From Micromonospora thermarum (GTDB lineage Bacteria > Actinomycetota > Actinomycetes > Mycobacteriales > Micromonosporaceae): a DNA stretch of 64,000 nt. This document shows positions 7,909 to 14,795 of this stretch, in pieces. Every line of letters starts with the position of its first letter. Positions within the stretch are counted from its first letter, which is position 1. Under the pieces are notes generated by a model that did no database searches, was not told the origin of the DNA, and saw only the letters and a program-made list of their open reading frames with translations. Made by a program: the position numbers and the translations under genes. The stretch lies in contig NZ_JAATEO010000006.1 of the NCBI RefSeq assembly GCF_012034245.1, positions 124,001-188,000 on the forward strand, written 5' to 3'.

Positions 7909-8724
7909 CTAGGAGGATGCGACTCCCGGTTGCGTCGCTGTGTGCCGCCGAACGTCTTCGTGACTGAGGACGCAGTCGCTGCATGTGCCGCCGCCCGGGA
8001 TGCGGTAGAACAGGCAGCACGAGCGGCGCACGAAGAACCGGCGCGGCTGGCGGGGGTCGGGATGCTCCAGCCGGCCGGTGCCGAGCAGCGGCGACACGGC
8101 CAGGACACGCTCGGCAAGGTCCGCCGTGCGGCCGGCGAGCTCCGGCCGGACGGTGGTCAGCATGCCGACCGCCCCGCCGAGCGCGGATCCGACGTTGCCC
8201 CACAGCACCTTCTCCGACAACCGGTACCGCTCGGCGAAGACGGCGAGCGCGGGCGCCGCAACACCGGCCACGATCTGCTCGGCGAACTGCGCCGCAACGG
8301 TCTCCGGCGACGGCAGCGGTCGTGGCGGTTCCCCGGCCGAGGTGGCCAGCGGCCAGGGACCGCCAGCGACCGGTTTCCACCACAGGTTCGCCACGGTCAG
8401 CGCCGGAACCGCACCGGTGCGGACCGCCGAGCCGAACGGCGGTGAGAGCAGCCGGGCGAACAGGCCGAGCGACACCACCGACGCCATGACCCGCGGGTCG
8501 AGCCTGTCGGCGGGCAGCCCGGTCCGCTCGGCCATCATCGTGCGGGCGGCCGCCACCCGCTCGGCGACGACCTGCGGATCGGACACCAGGTCGTCGAGCG
8601 GCCGCCAGCCGTCGCCGTCTCGCCACGACTCAAGTGCGAAGAACGGCCCGAGTCCGCCATCGTCCACATCGGCTCCCACCCACCGGCCGCTTCCGGCGGA
8701 CCATCGAACCAGCTGCGTGCGCAC
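7909..8724 (-). CDS. FhuF-like (2Fe-2S) ferric-siderophore reductase
   Basis: A 271-residue protein ending in the FhuF iron-sulfur signature: RRSCCLFYRIPGGGTCSDC carries the C-C-x10-C-x2-C ligands of the [2Fe-2S] cluster. The body (VNLWWKPVAGGPWPL; LWGNVGSALGGAVGML) matches actinobacterial FhuF-like proteins that reduce ferric siderophores in the cytoplasm. The GTG start at 8724 is the best available but has no strong RBS. It is divergent from the cobalamin-riboswitch/cbtBA unit. An IucA-type partner or siderophore transporter is not present nearby, so its substrate is unknown. Confidence 0.8.
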   Translation of the reverse strand: MRTQLVRWSAGSGRWVGADVDDGGLGPFFALESWRDGDGWRPLDDLVSDPQVVAERVAAARTMMAERTGLPADRLDPRVMASVVSLGLFARLLSPPFGSAVRTGAVPALTVANLWWKPVAGGPWPLATSAGEPPRPLPSPETVAAQFAEQIVAGVAAPALAVFAERYRLSEKVLWGNVGSALGGAVGMLTTVRPELAGRTADLAERVLAVSPLLGTGRLEHPDPRQPRRFFVRRSCCLFYRIPGGGTCSDCVLSHEDVRRHTATQPGVASS

Positions 8725-8788
8725 CGTATCGAGGGCGCCGGAACGTCATGCACCAGATGTCGTACCAGTGTCGTGCACTTCACATCGA

Positions 8789-8817
8789 TTGACAGCGTGG
8801 CGCGCCGACCGTAGCGT
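8789..8817 (+). promoter_or_regulatory. Promoter of the cbtBA transcript
   Basis: TTGACA (8789-8794) and TAGCGT (8812-8817) are separated by 17 bp, directly ahead of the cobalamin riboswitch. This is a near-consensus housekeeping promoter with transcription starting around 8824. Confidence 0.6.
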
Positions 8818-8825
8818 CCGGGGAC

Positions 8826-8916
8826 AAGCGTGACGGTGGATGGAAGCCGGTGCAAGCCCGGCGCGGTCGCGCCACTGTAACCGCCACTTGGCGGGAGCCA
8901 GACCCATCCGCCGGCA
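8826..8916 (+). promoter_or_regulatory. Cobalamin (B12) riboswitch
   Basis: The leader of cbtBA contains the B12 core: GGAAGCCGGTGCAAGCCCGG, then GCGCGGTCGCGCCACTG (with the conserved GCCACTG box), then GGGAGCCAGACCC. The element lies between the promoter and the cbtB ribosome binding site (AGGAGG, 8948-8953). Cobalamin binding would lower expression of cobalt uptake. Ends are approximate because the P1 stem was not modelled. Confidence 0.9.
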
Positions 8917-8962
8917 TGGACAAAGCTCATGGGACGCGTAATCCCGTAGGAGGCTACACATC

Positions 8963-9178
8963 ATGGCAACCATCTCGGCTGCACCCACCCCGGCGACCGT
9001 TCCAGTCGCTATCCCGCTCCGGCAGATCCTGCCGTGGGCCGCCTTCGGCGCCGTGCTCGCCGTGGTCCTGCTCTACTTCGTCGGCACCGAGCAGGGCATC
9101 ACCTCGGTCGTTTCCGGCGAGACGGTCCACGAGTTCGTCCACGACGGCCGGCACCTGCTCGGCTTTCCCTGCCACTGA
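8963..9178 (+). CDS. cbtB: CbtB cobalt transporter subunit
   Basis: A 71-residue protein with one membrane helix (ILPWAAFGAVLAVVLLYFVG). Its C-terminal His-rich metal motif, ETVHEFVHDGRHLLGFPCH, is diagnostic of CbtB. CbtB and CbtA form a predicted cobalt transporter that is commonly controlled by B12 riboswitches. The ATG follows AGGAGG by about 9 nt. The cobalamin riboswitch upstream and cbtA 16 nt downstream complete the usual arrangement. Membrane location and cobalt specificity rest on family knowledge. Confidence 0.93.
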   Translation: MATISAAPTPATVPVAIPLRQILPWAAFGAVLAVVLLYFVGTEQGITSVVSGETVHEFVHDGRHLLGFPCH

Positions 9179-9194
9179 AGCGGCGGATCCGATC

Positions 9195-9944
9195 ATGCTG
9201 TCCGCTCGTACCCTGCTGATTCGCGGAATGGTTGTCGGCGCAATCGCCGGCGTCGTCGCGTACCTGTTCGCCACCCTCTTCGGCGAAGGCCCGATCAGCG
9301 ACGCGATCGCCTTCGAGGAGGCGCACGCCGCTGCGCTGCCCGCCGGTGAGCACGAACACGAGGTGGTGAGCCGCACCGTGCAGAGCACGATCGGCCTCGC
9401 CACCGCCTCGATCATCTACGGCATCGCGCTCGGTGGCCTGTACGGGATCGCCGTCGCGATCGCCGCCGGCCGGGTCGGCCGACTCAGCGCCCGCGCCACC
9501 GCCGGCCTGGTCGCCCTCGGCGGGTTCGTAGGTGTCGCGCTGGTGCCGTTCCTCAAGTACCCGGCCAACCCACCCGCCACCGGCAACCCGGACACCTTGC
9601 AGCAGCGCACCGGCCTGTACTTCCTGATGATCGTCATCGGAGTCGCCGCCGTCCTCGGCGCCGTGCTCGTCGGCCGGTCGCTGCAGCCGCGGCTGGGTAC
9701 ATGGAACGCCTCGACCGTGGCGCTCGTGGGCGCCGCCGTGCTCGTCGGCGCGATCCTGTATGTCCTGCCGGCGGTCAACGAGGTCCCGGACGGGTTCTCC
9801 CCGATCCTGTTGTGGAGGTTCCGGCTCGCCTCACTCGGCACTCAGGCGGTCACCTGGGCGACGCTTGGACTGCTGTTCGGCTACCTGACCGAACGCAGCC
9901 AGCGCCGCCAGCCGGTACCGGCCGTACAGCCGGTCGCTGCATAG
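9195..9944 (+). CDS. cbtA: CbtA cobalt transporter membrane subunit
   Basis: A 249-residue integral membrane protein with about five to six hydrophobic segments. It has the CbtA hallmark loop with acidic and His residues (FEEAHAAALPAGEHEHE) and the family segment VPFLKYPANPPATGNPDTL. It starts at ATG 9195, 16 nt after cbtB; longer in-frame extensions upstream overlap cbtB and the riboswitch and are rejected. It forms the cobalt uptake transporter with CbtB under cobalamin control. A hairpin follows the gene. Confidence 0.92.
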   Translation: MLSARTLLIRGMVVGAIAGVVAYLFATLFGEGPISDAIAFEEAHAAALPAGEHEHEVVSRTVQSTIGLATASIIYGIALGGLYGIAVAIAAGRVGRLSARATAGLVALGGFVGVALVPFLKYPANPPATGNPDTLQQRTGLYFLMIVIGVAAVLGAVLVGRSLQPRLGTWNASTVALVGAAVLVGAILYVLPAVNEVPDGFSPILLWRFRLASLGTQAVTWATLGLLFGYLTERSQRRQPVPAVQPVAA

Positions 9945-9962
9945 CACCACCAACGCCTCGTC

Positions 9963-9987
9963 GGGGCGGCGCCTACGCAGCCGCCCC
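9963..9987 (+). terminator. Terminator after cbtA
   Basis: GGGGCGGC and GCCGCCCC form a perfect 8-bp stem with a 9-nt loop about 20 bp after the cbtA stop. No U-tract follows, as is common in actinobacteria. Confidence 0.55.
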
Positions 9988-10112
9988 GGGGCCAACCCGC
10001 GTGCACCACGGAGCGACGCAGACGATGGCGCCCAGGCCAGGTTTTAGATCATCTTGCGATACACGCCCCGACGTCGTTGTAGCCGCCGGCGAGGGGGACG
10101 TCCCGCCGTCCT

Positions 10113-10955
10113 CTATCCGAGCGTGAGCATCGCCTCGGTGACCTCGCCGACGGCCGCATCGGGGATCGCGGTGGCAGCTTCCTCGAGGACGAGCAGCCGT
10201 GCCCCGGGGATCTCGCGCGCCATCGCCTCGCCGTTGCCGACGGGGAAGAACCGGTTACGGCGGCCGTGGACGACGAGCGTGGGAACCTCGATCTCAGGCA
10301 GGCGCTCACGCCAGCGTGGTTTGCAGTCGAGCCTGGAAAACACCATGCCCATCTGGTTCGCCATCTGGACCGGTGGTGCGGTCCCGGGCGTGCGGTCCCA
10401 GATGCGCGCAGCGATTGCGCGCGCGGCGACGGGGTCGTCGCCGAGGATCTCCGCGCCGGCGGCGGCGAACTCCGCAACCGCCTCGCGGTCGGTCCAATCG
10501 GGCATCGGACGCGCGAACAGCCGCCTCATCGTCGCCTGGTCATGGTCGGGGAGGTCGTCGTCGGGCGGGCCAGGGGCAACCGCGCGGGTGCCGACCAGGG
10601 TGAGCGCCGAGAACGCGCCCGGATGGTCGAGCACGGCCACCTGGGCGACCATCCCGCCGACGCCGATCCCGGCGAGGTGCGCAGGCCCCCCGCCGAGCGC
10701 GTCAGCAAGGGCCGCCGCGTCGGCGGCGAGGCCGCGCAGGGTGTAGGCGGGCGCCTCCGGGTCCCTCGTTGTCGACTCCCCGCTATCGCGCAGGTCGTAG
10801 CGCACCACACGGCGCCCGCCGGCGGCGAGGCGCTCGCACAGCGCGTCGGGCCAGGAGAGCATTGTCGTCCCGCCCGCGAGCAGGACGAGTGGCGCGCCGT
10901 CGTCACCGAACGACTCGATGCCCAGGACGATGTCATTGGCGTTGACAGTGGTCAT
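10113..10955 (-). CDS. Alpha/beta-hydrolase-fold protein lacking nucleophile and His
   Basis: A 280-residue protein with the sequence layout of RdmC-like esterases: strand and oxyanion region LVLLAGGTTMLSWPDAL, then YDLRDSGES, the nucleophile elbow and the C-terminal VPTLVVHGRRNRFFPVGNG. The elbow reads GIGVGG where GxSxGG is expected, so the Ser nucleophile is Gly. The usual catalytic His loop is replaced by LEEAATAIPDAA. Two missing triad members argue against ester hydrolysis. It may be a binding protein, a non-hydrolytic relative or a decaying gene. It starts 4 nt after the stop of the DHFR remnant, in an apparent operon. Confidence 0.7.
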   Translation of the reverse strand: MTTVNANDIVLGIESFGDDGAPLVLLAGGTTMLSWPDALCERLAAGGRRVVRYDLRDSGESTTRDPEAPAYTLRGLAADAAALADALGGGPAHLAGIGVGGMVAQVAVLDHPGAFSALTLVGTRAVAPGPPDDDLPDHDQATMRRLFARPMPDWTDREAVAEFAAAGAEILGDDPVAARAIAARIWDRTPGTAPPVQMANQMGMVFSRLDCKPRWRERLPEIEVPTLVVHGRRNRFFPVGNGEAMAREIPGARLLVLEEAATAIPDAAVGEVTEAMLTLG

Positions 10956-10959
10956 CGGA

Positions 10960-11241
10960 TCACCGGGAGACGTCGTAGGTCAGGTGCGTCGCGGTCGATG
11001 TCGAGATCACGCTCCGCTGCACCAGCGTGCGCGGCGCTCCGCCGGTGGACAGTGGTGTCCCGGCGCCCAGCACGACGGGCGCGAGGTGCAGCGTGAGCGC
11101 GTCGACCAGCCCGGCGTCGAGCGCCGAGCGCCGAGCGCCGAGCCGATCGCCGCCGGTTCCCAGACCGTTGTCCGGGCTGGGGTCGGGCCCGGTGACGAAG
11201 CCGTCGAGAGAGACCGAGATGTCAGCGATGATTCGAGTCAT
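10960..11241 (-). pseudogene. RibD/DHFR-type reductase remnant, internally deleted
   Basis: Ninety-three codons. They open like a dihydrofolate-reductase/RibD C-terminal-domain family protein (MTRIIADISVSLDGFVTGPD) and end like one (AGLVDALTLHLAPVVLGAGT). The normal middle of ~80-90 residues, including most of the NADPH site, is missing without a frame break. Intact members have about 190 residues. The reading frame and start are intact, so a short protein may still be made, but catalysis is not expected. It is the upstream gene of the damaged alpha/beta-hydrolase. Confidence 0.6.
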
Positions 11242-11587
11242 GCCAGGGCAGACCGGATCCGCCGCCCAAACTCATCGCTGGCGCGGCCACAACCACTTGG
11301 AGCGCTCACCACAGGCCGGCTGATTGGCGGGCGCGGCCACCGGTGTCTCCGCTGCCCGATAGGTCCCGTTTGGCCGTTGGCGGCGGCGCTGATTCTCCTC
11401 CTACTCGGGCACGGACGCAGTGTTTTCGCCGAACCGGGTCGGGTAACCGTCGCTCGAGAGCCCGGGAGGCCGGTACGGCAGCCCGGGCGTGTGTCCGGGG
11501 CACCGACGGTGCGCCGCGGGCGTCCTCCGTTCCCCGCGGTGCATGCGCCTTCGATCTGGAGGCGCCGAACCCGATGGGAGCTTCACG
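11242..11587. other. Intergenic region upstream of the C39 peptidase
   Basis: About 345 bp containing the promoters of two divergent units. GC-rich inverted repeats are present (around 11459-11489, GCCCGGGAGG...AGCCCGGGC). No gene is supported. The 3' part (CGCCGAACCCGATGGGAGC) only loosely recalls a c-di-AMP riboswitch tail. Confidence 0.4.
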
Positions 11588-12235
11588 ATGAACTCGATTG
11601 CCCGCAGGAGCGCTGTGTCCGTGGCTGGTCTTCTGGTCGCCGGTGGCGTCCTCGCCGGTGCGGGGACGGCCGCCCAGGCCGCCCCGACCGAGAGCACGCT
11701 GACGGTGGCACCGCCCCCCGCACCTCCGGCCGAGGACAAGCGGGTGCTCGAGCACGACTACCAGCGGCAGCCGAACGGCTACTACTGTGCGCCGGCGGCG
11801 ACCCGGATCGCCCTGACCACGCAGGGCGAGGCCCCCAGCCAGAAGGAGGTCGCCAGGAAGCTCGGCACCACCGTGGACGGCACCGACTCGGTGGACCAGA
11901 CCACGCGGGTGCTCAACGAGGTGACCGGCGGTGGCTACGAAACCACCAAGATCAGCGAGGAGACCGCCAAGCCGGAACAGGTCGACAAGCTGCGAGCGGA
12001 CGTGATCGAGGCGGTTGACGCCAAGCGCGGCGTGGTGGCCAACACCATCGGAACCGGAGTGGACACCACCGGCGAGCCGCATCCGTTCCCGGGCGGGCAC
12101 TACGTGAGCGTGGTCGGATACCGCGACGGCGGTGAGGAGATGAAGGTCGCCGACCCGTACGACCCCGAGCAGCACTACTGGATGAGCGACGACAAGCTCG
12201 GCGACTGGATCGCCCAACGGGGCTACTCCAGCTGA
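11588..12235 (+). CDS. Secreted C39-family cysteine peptidase
   Basis: A 215-residue exported protein. The Sec signal peptide (residues ~1-32) has a basic start, a hydrophobic core (SVAGLLVAGGVLAGAGTAA) and an AQA-A cleavage site. The mature C39-like domain holds the catalytic Cys in NGYYCAPAATRIALT, His in GGHYVSVVGY and Asp in KVADPYDP. C39_2 proteins are papain-fold peptidases; secreted standalone members probably act at the cell wall or on extracellular peptides. The ATG at 11588 has GGGAG upstream; the earlier in-frame start at 11489 would bury the signal peptide. A strong terminator follows. Confidence 0.85.
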   Translation: MNSIARRSAVSVAGLLVAGGVLAGAGTAAQAAPTESTLTVAPPPAPPAEDKRVLEHDYQRQPNGYYCAPAATRIALTTQGEAPSQKEVARKLGTTVDGTDSVDQTTRVLNEVTGGGYETTKISEETAKPEQVDKLRADVIEAVDAKRGVVANTIGTGVDTTGEPHPFPGGHYVSVVGYRDGGEEMKVADPYDPEQHYWMSDDKLGDWIAQRGYSS

Positions 12236-12243
12236 CCGCCGGC

Positions 12244-12295
12244 GTGCCACACGTGGGCCCGGGCCAGAGTAGGCCGGGCCCACGGGCCGTGGCAC
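12244..12295 (+). terminator. Terminator after the C39 peptidase
   Basis: A two-part hairpin: outer GTGCCAC/GTGGCAC and inner GTGGGCCCGG/CCGGGCCCAC arms around an 11-nt loop, starting 8 bp after the stop codon. Confidence 0.75.
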
Positions 12296-12318
12296 ATACG
12301 GCCCCTGCCGCCGCCACG

Positions 12319-12448
12319 GGACCTCAACGACACGCCCAAGGCCGACCACAAGCTGGAGGTATACCGCAGCCTCGGGCCGCACCTGACCTTCCAGCCGGAA
12401 ACACAAACGGTGCGGCAGGTCGGGCAGGATGCTGTCGCGTGGGGTTAG
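12319..12448 (+). pseudogene. C-terminal remnant of a serine recombinase
   Basis: The plus strand reads DLNDTPKADHKLEVYRSLGP, then HLTFQPETQTVRQ and a stop at 12446. This is the characteristic tail of actinobacterial large serine recombinases (normally DLNDTPKADKAEVYRxLGL.LTYxP). Recombinase, zinc-ribbon and catalytic domains are all absent. After about 12410 the frame enters sequence belonging to the opposite-strand ImmA/IrrE remnant, so only ~30 codons are recombinase-derived. It marks the scar of a past integrative element. Confidence 0.6.
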
Positions 12449-12745
12449 GAACTCTGCGGCGAACGCGTCGGCCTCACGCTCGTGCTGCGTGTCGCCCGCG
12501 GCGGTGTCGCCGTGCAGGACGAGGTGGGCCAGTTCGTGCGCCGCGGTGAACCGCCATCGATACACGTCGTCGGTGCGGTTTGCGGTCAATACCATGATCG
12601 GCCGTAGGTGCGCGATGGAGAACGCGTCGACTTCGCGGTCGGCGTGGTTTGGCGACGGCGCGTCGACCACGATGCCGTGTGCCTCCAGGTGCCGGACCAG
12701 GTGTGGGATGGGTCCGGCACCCAGTCGCCAACACGCACGGCAGTA
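12400..12745 (-). pseudogene. ImmA/IrrE metallopeptidase remnant (XRE-ImmA type)
   Basis: The minus strand encodes GPIPHLVRHLEAHGIVV, then FTAAHELAHLVLHG with the HExxH zinc site, and EREADAFAAEFLTPRDS. This is the core of ImmA/IrrE peptidases that cleave repressors in phages and integrative elements. The N-terminal XRE helix-turn-helix cannot be followed upstream in frame. The protein is cut off after DLPHR, where recombinase sequence begins. The long ORF continuing left to 11306 crosses the C39 gene antisense and is not real. Metal ligands survive, but the protein is truncated at both ends. Confidence 0.65.
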
Positions 12746-12795
12746 CCGTGCCGCATCCCGCTGCGGTCATCGCCTGCTCCCAGTTGGATGCCGTT

Positions 12796-13059
12796 GTGAC
12801 CGGATCTCCGGGCGAGCTGCACCACCGCTTCCAGCACCTGGGTGTCTGGGACAAGGCGACTGTGGTTCGCCCAGCGCGTGACGGTCGTTGCCAGGCGCTG
12901 CGGTTCACGAACACTGAGGTTTTCCCACGTCCGGTCTCGCGTGAGCGGTTCCGGAGACTGGCGCGCGAGCATGGAGCGTCGGGACAGCCACCTCAAGGGC
13001 CACTGCCGATCCCGGTCGGCTTGTTCGCTGCACTGTATGCGGAAGGCCGTACCCGATGA
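12796..13059 (+). CDS. Small ASCH/PUA-like protein, probably 5'-truncated
   Basis: Up to 87 residues from a weak GTG at 12796. No family is firmly recognised. The central ALRFTNTEVFPRPVSRERF looks like the edge of a PUA/ASCH-type beta barrel. Its stop overlaps the ATG of the following ASCH gene (ATGA), so the two are translationally coupled. The 5' side abuts the opposite-strand ImmA remnant, which suggests the original N-terminus was lost when the region rearranged. It could equally be the C-terminal part of an acetyltransferase, since such operons occur. No catalytic residues can be named. Confidence 0.45.
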   Translation: MTGSPGELHHRFQHLGVWDKATVVRPARDGRCQALRFTNTEVFPRPVSRERFRRLAREHGASGQPPQGPLPIPVGLFAALYAEGRTR

Positions 13060-13511
13060 CAACCCCGCGCACTTTGCTGCTGTCGCTTCGCCCCCGCTTC
13101 GCCGAAGCTATCCTCGCCGGCACCAAGACGATCGAAATCCGGCGTCGCCCCGTCAATGCGAGGCCGGGCACGCCGGTGATCCTCTACGCCAGTTCACCGC
13201 TCATGGCAGTCGTGGGGACAGCTCGCTTGGACCGAGTCGATGCTGAAGACCCAGAAATCGCTTGGCAGCGGAATCAGCGGACCCTTGGGCTGTCCCGGCA
13301 GGAGTATGAGGCCTACCTCGCCGGGGTGACCTGTGCGTATCTCCTGCGCCTGCGGCAGGTGAACACGCTCAACGAGCCGCTGCCGCTGCACCGCTTACGC
13401 AGGGACGCACCCTTTCAGCCGCCCCGGAGCTTTCGCTACATCGCCGCATCCGACCCGACCACTCTGAAGGACCTCGTCCCGGCTGACTCGAGAGCGCCAT
13501 CTTCCGTGTGA
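13056..13511 (+). CDS. ASCH-domain protein
   Basis: A 151-residue ASCH-fold (PUA-like) protein. The opening TLLLSLRPRFAEAILAGTKT and IEIRRRPVNARPGTPVILYA contain the conserved K and RR of ASCH domains, which bind RNA or modified nucleosides. It continues with the family's VGTARLDRV and ends in PFQPPRSFRYI. Its ATG overlaps the previous stop. It ends 63 bp before the AAA ATPase of the next cassette and may belong to that unit. Function is unknown; ASCH proteins include N4-acetylcytidine amidohydrolases and putative translation regulators. Confidence 0.8.
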   Translation: MTTPRTLLLSLRPRFAEAILAGTKTIEIRRRPVNARPGTPVILYASSPLMAVVGTARLDRVDAEDPEIAWQRNQRTLGLSRQEYEAYLAGVTCAYLLRLRQVNTLNEPLPLHRLRRDAPFQPPRSFRYIAASDPTTLKDLVPADSRAPSSV

Positions 13512-13574
13512 GGGCCAGACGGCAGCCGGTCGCGCCGCCCGCGCCGACGCTGATCAACCAGGTACGCTGCGGGC

Positions 13575-14795
13575 GTGGCTGTCCGGCGTCCCCCGTATCT
13601 TCTCCGGTTGAAGGTTCTCAACTACCGGAGCCTCCGCGACGTCGAGGTTCACCTGAATGCCTTGAACGTCCTCGTCGGTCCTAACGGCGCAGGCAAGTCC
13701 AATTTTCTCGATGTAATCGCCTTCCTCGGTGATGCCACCCGCGATGACCTTGCCCCGGCGCTCGATCGTCGCGCAGGCTTCGATCGTGTGGTGTTCCGGG
13801 CCGCAAAGGGATCTCGGCAGTCAATCAGTATCGAAGTTGAGGCTGCCGTCACCAAGAACAGCTCGCTGCGGGCGACCGACACCTACACGCTGAAGTTCTC
13901 CTCAGACAGGTTGAGGTCAGGTCGCAGCGACAAGGAGCGGTACTACCTCCGTCGAGCTGAGAGCTTCGCCTTCAAGAGGACAGCCGGTCCTGGCCGGCGG
14001 ATCACGGTCAAGGGCGGAAAGATCACCTTCCACAAGCCGGAGGGCGGCGAAGACACCGCGAGCCTGCGGGAAGGTTCCCTCGGTTTGTCGACCCTGCCGA
14101 AGCTCAGCCCAGAGGACGGCGGTGAACAGGTGGAGGCGCTGGCGAACCTGTTCGCCAGCTTCCGGGTCTTCGACGTCGACGTCGCCACCGCGCGCCGGCC
14201 GTCACAGGAGCGCGCGAGCGAGAGCCTGCTCAATGACGCGAGTAACCTCGCCGCGTTCCTCGCGTTCCTCGCTGACCGGCACGCCGACCGGTTCGATGCA
14301 CTGCAGCGCGACGCCCGCGCGTTCATTCCGGGCCTGGAACGTCTGGAGTTCACACCTATCGGCGGAGCCGGGGAAGGTACCGTCCTCTCCCTGGTCGAGC
14401 GGGGCTTGGCCGGGTCAACCACGTTGCAGGAAGCGTCTTATGGATCAATCCGAGCGCTCGCGCTACTCGCGCTGCTCTACGATCCGTCGCCTCCACGGTT
14501 GACGTGCATCGAGGAAATTGACCACGGCCTGCACCCACACATCCTGGACAGGCTCGTTGAACTGTTGCGTGAGGCGTCCAGCCGTACCCAGTTCCTTATC
14601 GCGACCCACTCCCCCGCACTGGTGAATCGGCTCACGCCCGAGGAACTCATCGTGTGCGAGCGAGGCGAGGATGCCGCGTCGCGGATACCCGCAATCGCCC
14701 CTGAGACCGTCAAAGCCATGGAGCAGGAACTGCACGGCGAGCTGGGGCTGGGCGAACTGTGGTTCTCCGGCGCCCTCGGAGGCTGCCCGGAATGA
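13575..14795 (+). CDS. OLD-like AAA ATPase of a two-gene cassette
   Basis: A 406-residue SMC/RecF/OLD-type ABC ATPase. Walker A is GPNGAGKS at residues 35-42. A long lid/coiled insert follows (~100-280). The signature-like ASYGSIRALALLALL precedes Walker B (CIEEIDHGLHP, near 309) and a switch His in ATHSPALVNRL (~342). There is no TOPRIM domain at the C-terminus, unlike single-chain OLD nucleases; instead a separate TOPRIM-like protein overlaps its stop (ATGA). The GTG start at 13575 is the first in frame. This layout recalls defence pairs such as PARIS (ATPase AriA plus TOPRIM AriB) and Gabija-like systems. The defence role is inference. Confidence 0.85.
   Translation: MAVRRPPYLLRLKVLNYRSLRDVEVHLNALNVLVGPNGAGKSNFLDVIAFLGDATRDDLAPALDRRAGFDRVVFRAAKGSRQSISIEVEAAVTKNSSLRATDTYTLKFSSDRLRSGRSDKERYYLRRAESFAFKRTAGPGRRITVKGGKITFHKPEGGEDTASLREGSLGLSTLPKLSPEDGGEQVEALANLFASFRVFDVDVATARRPSQERASESLLNDASNLAAFLAFLADRHADRFDALQRDARAFIPGLERLEFTPIGGAGEGTVLSLVERGLAGSTTLQEASYGSIRALALLALLYDPSPPRLTCIEEIDHGLHPHILDRLVELLREASSRTQFLIATHSPALVNRLTPEELIVCERGEDAASRIPAIAPETVKAMEQELHGELGLGELWFSGALGGCPE

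Noticed and set aside
11459..11587. Possible c-di-AMP (ydaO-type) riboswitch before the secreted C39 peptidase
   Set aside because: The tail CCGAACCCG is similar, but the GGGTGAA core and the usual paired stems were not found.
11306..12670. 454-codon ORF containing the ImmA/IrrE zinc motif
   Set aside because: Only the first ~90 codons are ImmA-like; the rest is antisense to the C39 peptidase, so it is a chance extension of a remnant.
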